A DNA stretch of 8,692 nt from Flavobacterium sp. UBA807 (lineage in GTDB: Bacteria; Bacteroidota; Bacteroidia; Flavobacteriales; Flavobacteriaceae): NCBI GenBank assembly GCA_002296885.1, contig DBIH01000113.1, forward strand, positions 1 through 8,692. Reading direction: 5' to 3'. A model generated the notes under the pieces. It was not told the DNA's origin and searched no databases. It worked only from the letters and a program-made list of their open reading frames with translations. Position numbers and translations under genes: made by a program. Shown in pieces: positions 7,601-8,692 of this stretch. Position 1 is the first letter of the stretch, and every line of letters starts with the position of its first letter.

Positions 7601-8692
7601 GAAGTTGTTGAAGAAATTGTACCATCGCCTCCCGGATCATTACATATTGTACTACCTGTCAGCACTAATGCTGTTGGTGTTGGATTTGATAACACATTTA
7701 CTGTTGCACTTGTTGAAGTACATCCTGTCGTAGCATTAGTTCCAATAATATAATATCCATTACCTGCTGCTAAGGATGTCCAGCTTAATGCGCTTCCTGT
7801 TCCTGGTTTTGCAGTCTGAACAGCAACATTACTTGAGTTGTATAATTGATAATTGATTCCTGTTTGAGAAGTAGTTGACGTAATTGTTCCATTTCCTCCC
7901 GGACTTGAACAAATTGTACTACCTGTTAAAGAAAGTACAGTTGGCTTTGCATTTACAGTAAGAACAACTGCCGTTCTTGTTGCACTTAAACATCCTGTAG
8001 CTGTAACTCTAGTTTCCGCATAATATGTTCCTGCTCCACTTGGAGTATAAGAAGTATTGTTTGACAAAAGAAGTGTTCCTCCGCTTGCCTGATTGTACCA
8101 GTCTGAAGCCTGACCTCCGCTTACTGTTACTGTTAATGTTGGAATTGAAGCTCCTGAACAAATTGTTTTATTTCCCCCGCTGGTCGGTACAGATGGAGCA
8201 ATACAATTGATATTGATTATACCATTCGCAGTAGATCCAAACCAGGTAGCATTTTTATTTAAAGCTGTTGATGCTGTTGATCCCCACGTTCCTATTGCCT
8301 GTGAAATCCCTCCAAGGCTAAGCGATATTGCTGAATGTGTTAATCCGGTCCCCAAATTTGCCACAGCTGTACCGCTTATGGAAAAGCCATTAATTATAGT
8401 AGTAGCATTGCTAAGTGTTTTTACTCCAGAACCTGAGAATCCAAGGTTATAGAAAGAAGAATTAGCAGCAATTGTTTGAGCTCCGGCAGCTCCAAAATTT
8501 ACTGTGCCTGTGCCTGGTACAAACACACTTCCGGTTCCATTCCAAGCTGTGGTACTCACAGCGTTTTCATTTAGTGTACTACTTCCGCCATTTAAAGTCC
8601 CTGCAGTAAGGGTTACAATTCCTGTAAAAGTATGGGTTAATCCAACTCCCAAATTGAATGTTCCACCAGAACCATTAATTGTTAAAGCTCCT
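4426..8692 (-). CDS. Large modular secreted surface protein with T9SS C-terminal signal (5' end missing)
   Basis: The frame is open to the right edge, so at least 1421 residues are present and the N-terminus and its expected Sec signal are outside the window. In protein order: Gly/Thr/Asn-rich beta-strand repeats (8203-8691), a cysteine-paired Ig-like module (7939-8202), four related modules (6850-7938), two nearly identical 90-92-residue modules (6304-6849), one more module (6049-6303), a roughly 470-residue C-terminal region typical of flavobacterial exported proteins (about 4651-6048, with motifs such as Tyr-Thr-Leu-Trp-Ala-Ser-Pro and Gly-Asn-Pro-Tyr-Pro), and the sorting signal (4426-4650). 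By family knowledge such proteins are exported by Sec, moved across the outer membrane by the type IX system and displayed or released; adhesin or gliding-related roles are common. No catalytic domain is recognisable in the visible part, so adhesion is inference. A terminator follows 25 bases after the stop. Its promoter is not visible. Confidence 0.92.
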   Translation of the reverse strand, partial: GALTINGSGGTFNLGVGLTHTFTGIVTLTAGTLNGGSSTLNENAVSTTAWNGTGSVFVPGTGTVNFGAAGAQTIAANSSFYNLGFSGSGVKTLSNATTIINGFSISGTAVANLGTGLTHSAISLSLGGISQAIGTWGSTASTALNKNATWFGSTANGIININCIAPSVPTSGGNKTICSGASIPTLTVTVSGGQASDWYNQASGGTLLLSNNTSYTPSGAGTYYAETRVTATGCLSATRTAVVLTVNAKPTVLSLTGSTICSSPGGNGTITSTTSQTGINYQLYNSSNVAVQTAKPGTGSALSWTSLAAGNGYYIIGTNATTGCTSTSATVNVLSNPTPTALVLTGSTICNDPGGDGTISSTTSQSGVNYQLYNSSNVAVQSIEPGTGSAIVWTDLDAGSGYYVVGTNATSGCVSSNSNAVNISTITNPIALVLTGSTICASPGGNGTITSTTSAVGVDYQLNDSLDNEIGAPVHGTGSAITFTGVPAGTGYYVDGVNVTTGCVAPSSNSVDVLTNANPTNKTVTVSSSSVCSGSGANIIVAGSLASENYQLRNNSGDINIGSAVTGNGSSINLPSGNLTAATTFNVLATITSTGCTTELTTTPTITVNPNLPASVSISATATTICSGTSVTFTATPTNGGTTPTYQWKINGTNVSGQTASTFTTSTLANGNVVTVVMTSNATPCLTGSPATSNAITMTVNPNLPASVSISATATTICSGTSVTFTATPTNGGTTPTYQWKINGTNVSGQTASTFTTSTLANGNVVTVVMTSNATCATGSPATSNTVTMIVNSKPTSSVISGNATSCLGSTTNLQVAITGGTSPYTVVYTSGSVSNYTSGSNIPVTTNSTTIYTLTSVTDANGCVGTGNSGSATVTINTTTSTDGGVSWSNGTPTGTKSAIFDGSTATLSADLTACSLRLTNNAVVTIASGYNVNLNGKLTVDSGSTFTLSNNSNLIQNTNISNSGNIIVKRNSSALKRLDYTLWASPVTGQGLYAFSPFTFANRFYVYNTSTNLYNNPAVGFNITGLDANGVNGTDSNNVQFASAKGYLIRMPWDHPTTATVWNGSFTGVPNNGDVSYAMTTGYNAVGNPYPSRISVKDFIDGNPSITGPIYFWRKTNDTSSSSYATLTKTAYVANGATGGDTGTGYFNAGNEANWVINIGQGFIVNSTSSTNLNFTNSMRRSSNANQFFKSAQTETSVNSGLYWLNLNTSTGVYSQMAVGYSSEGTLAEDRGIDGKNINQEFYLTSLIGTGEYSIQGRPDFASSDIVPLSYKVGTAGNYTISIDHTSGLFNGGTQLIYLKDNLTNTINNLNTGAYAFTSDAGTFTNRFEIIYQSQLGTDHQNFSENNVIVYSQNDEFVIKTGDIIMSSVRVFDIRGRLLQEKNGINSSETTVGRGLANEVLLVQIVSQDGIVVTKKVIR
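6304..6849 (-). repeat. Tandem pair of nearly identical Ig-like modules
   Basis: Two copies, 6574-6849 (92 codons) and 6304-6573 (90 codons), sit at a 276-base offset. Their protein sequences are identical over the first 69 residues and diverge only near the end, around the second cysteine. At DNA level, a 59-base stretch is perfectly identical (6389-6447 against 6665-6723), while flanking parts differ at many third positions. Each copy has Thr-Ile-Cys-Ser-Gly near the start and a second cysteine near residue 70, with a central Tyr-Gln-Trp-Lys, as in Ig-like or PKD-like repeats of Bacteroidota exported proteins. Confidence 0.95.
6850..7938 (-). repeat. Four tandem cysteine-paired modules of 89-94 residues
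   Basis: In protein order the units are 7672-7938 (89 aa), 7402-7671 (90), 7132-7401 (90) and 6850-7131 (94). The first three share Leu-Thr-Gly-Ser-Thr-Ile-Cys at the start, Pro-Gly-Gly-(Asn/Asp)-Gly-Thr-Ile, Tyr-Gln-Leu, Gly-Thr-Gly-Ser-Ala and Gly-Tyr-Tyr before a Gly-Cys near the end. The fourth keeps the cysteine positions and Tyr-Gln-Leu but has lost most of the rest. Units 1 and 2 are the closest pair. Confidence 0.9.

Noticed and set aside
6304..7938. Regularly spaced repeats as a CRISPR-like array
   Set aside because: Periods of about 270 bases, full coding capacity and repeat variation at third codon positions show protein-module repeats, not CRISPR.
8650..8652. TTG codon as the start of the surface protein
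   Set aside because: The frame stays open to the right edge with the same Gly/Thr/Asn-rich repeat character, and no signal peptide follows the TTG, so the gene is simply cut by the window.
1..8692. A new defence, mobile or biosynthetic system
   Set aside because: All genes have recognisable housekeeping, folding or surface-protein roles except the 71-residue protein; there is no transposase, integrase, nuclease, toxin-antitoxin pair or reverse transcriptase.

Overview
The window looks like chromosomal DNA of a Bacteroidota species, most likely Flavobacterium or a close relative. The basis is the AT-rich composition, the lack of clear Shine-Dalgarno sequences, two promoter boxes of the Bacteroidota TAnnTTTG type, a release factor 3 of flavobacterial character, and a giant cysteine-paired surface protein with a type IX secretion (T9SS) C-terminal signal. 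No genus was confirmed by a search.

Layout, left to right. (1) 1-2199, minus strand: a two-gene periplasmic folding operon. A 653-residue SurA/PpiC-type peptidyl-prolyl isomerase is followed 3 nt later by the start of a lipoprotein that runs off the left edge. (2) 2200-2450: a divergent intergenic region in which each direction has the same -7 octamer, TATTTTTG. (3) 2451-4040, plus: prfC, peptide chain release factor 3. (4) 4115-4330, plus: a 71-residue exported small protein with a Gly/Asp linker and a C-terminal hydrophobic helix plus basic tail. (5) 4318-4400: two separate strong hairpin terminators between convergent genes. (6) 4426-8692, minus: at least 1421 residues of a secreted modular protein whose N-terminus lies beyond the right edge. 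It has beta-rich repeats, eight consecutive modules of about 85-94 residues with two cysteines each, a flavobacterial C-terminal region and a T9SS sorting signal.

The genes do not form one pathway. prfC is housekeeping (translation termination). The isomerase operon serves envelope protein folding and the large protein is the kind of client that passes through the periplasm, but a direct link is only inference. No RNA genes, insertion sequences, CRISPR arrays or phage genes were seen. I found no convincing new multi-gene system. The most interesting items are the internally duplicated isomerase with a decayed third parvulin-like domain, the small tail-anchored protein, and the recombination-prone cysteine-paired repeats of the surface protein.
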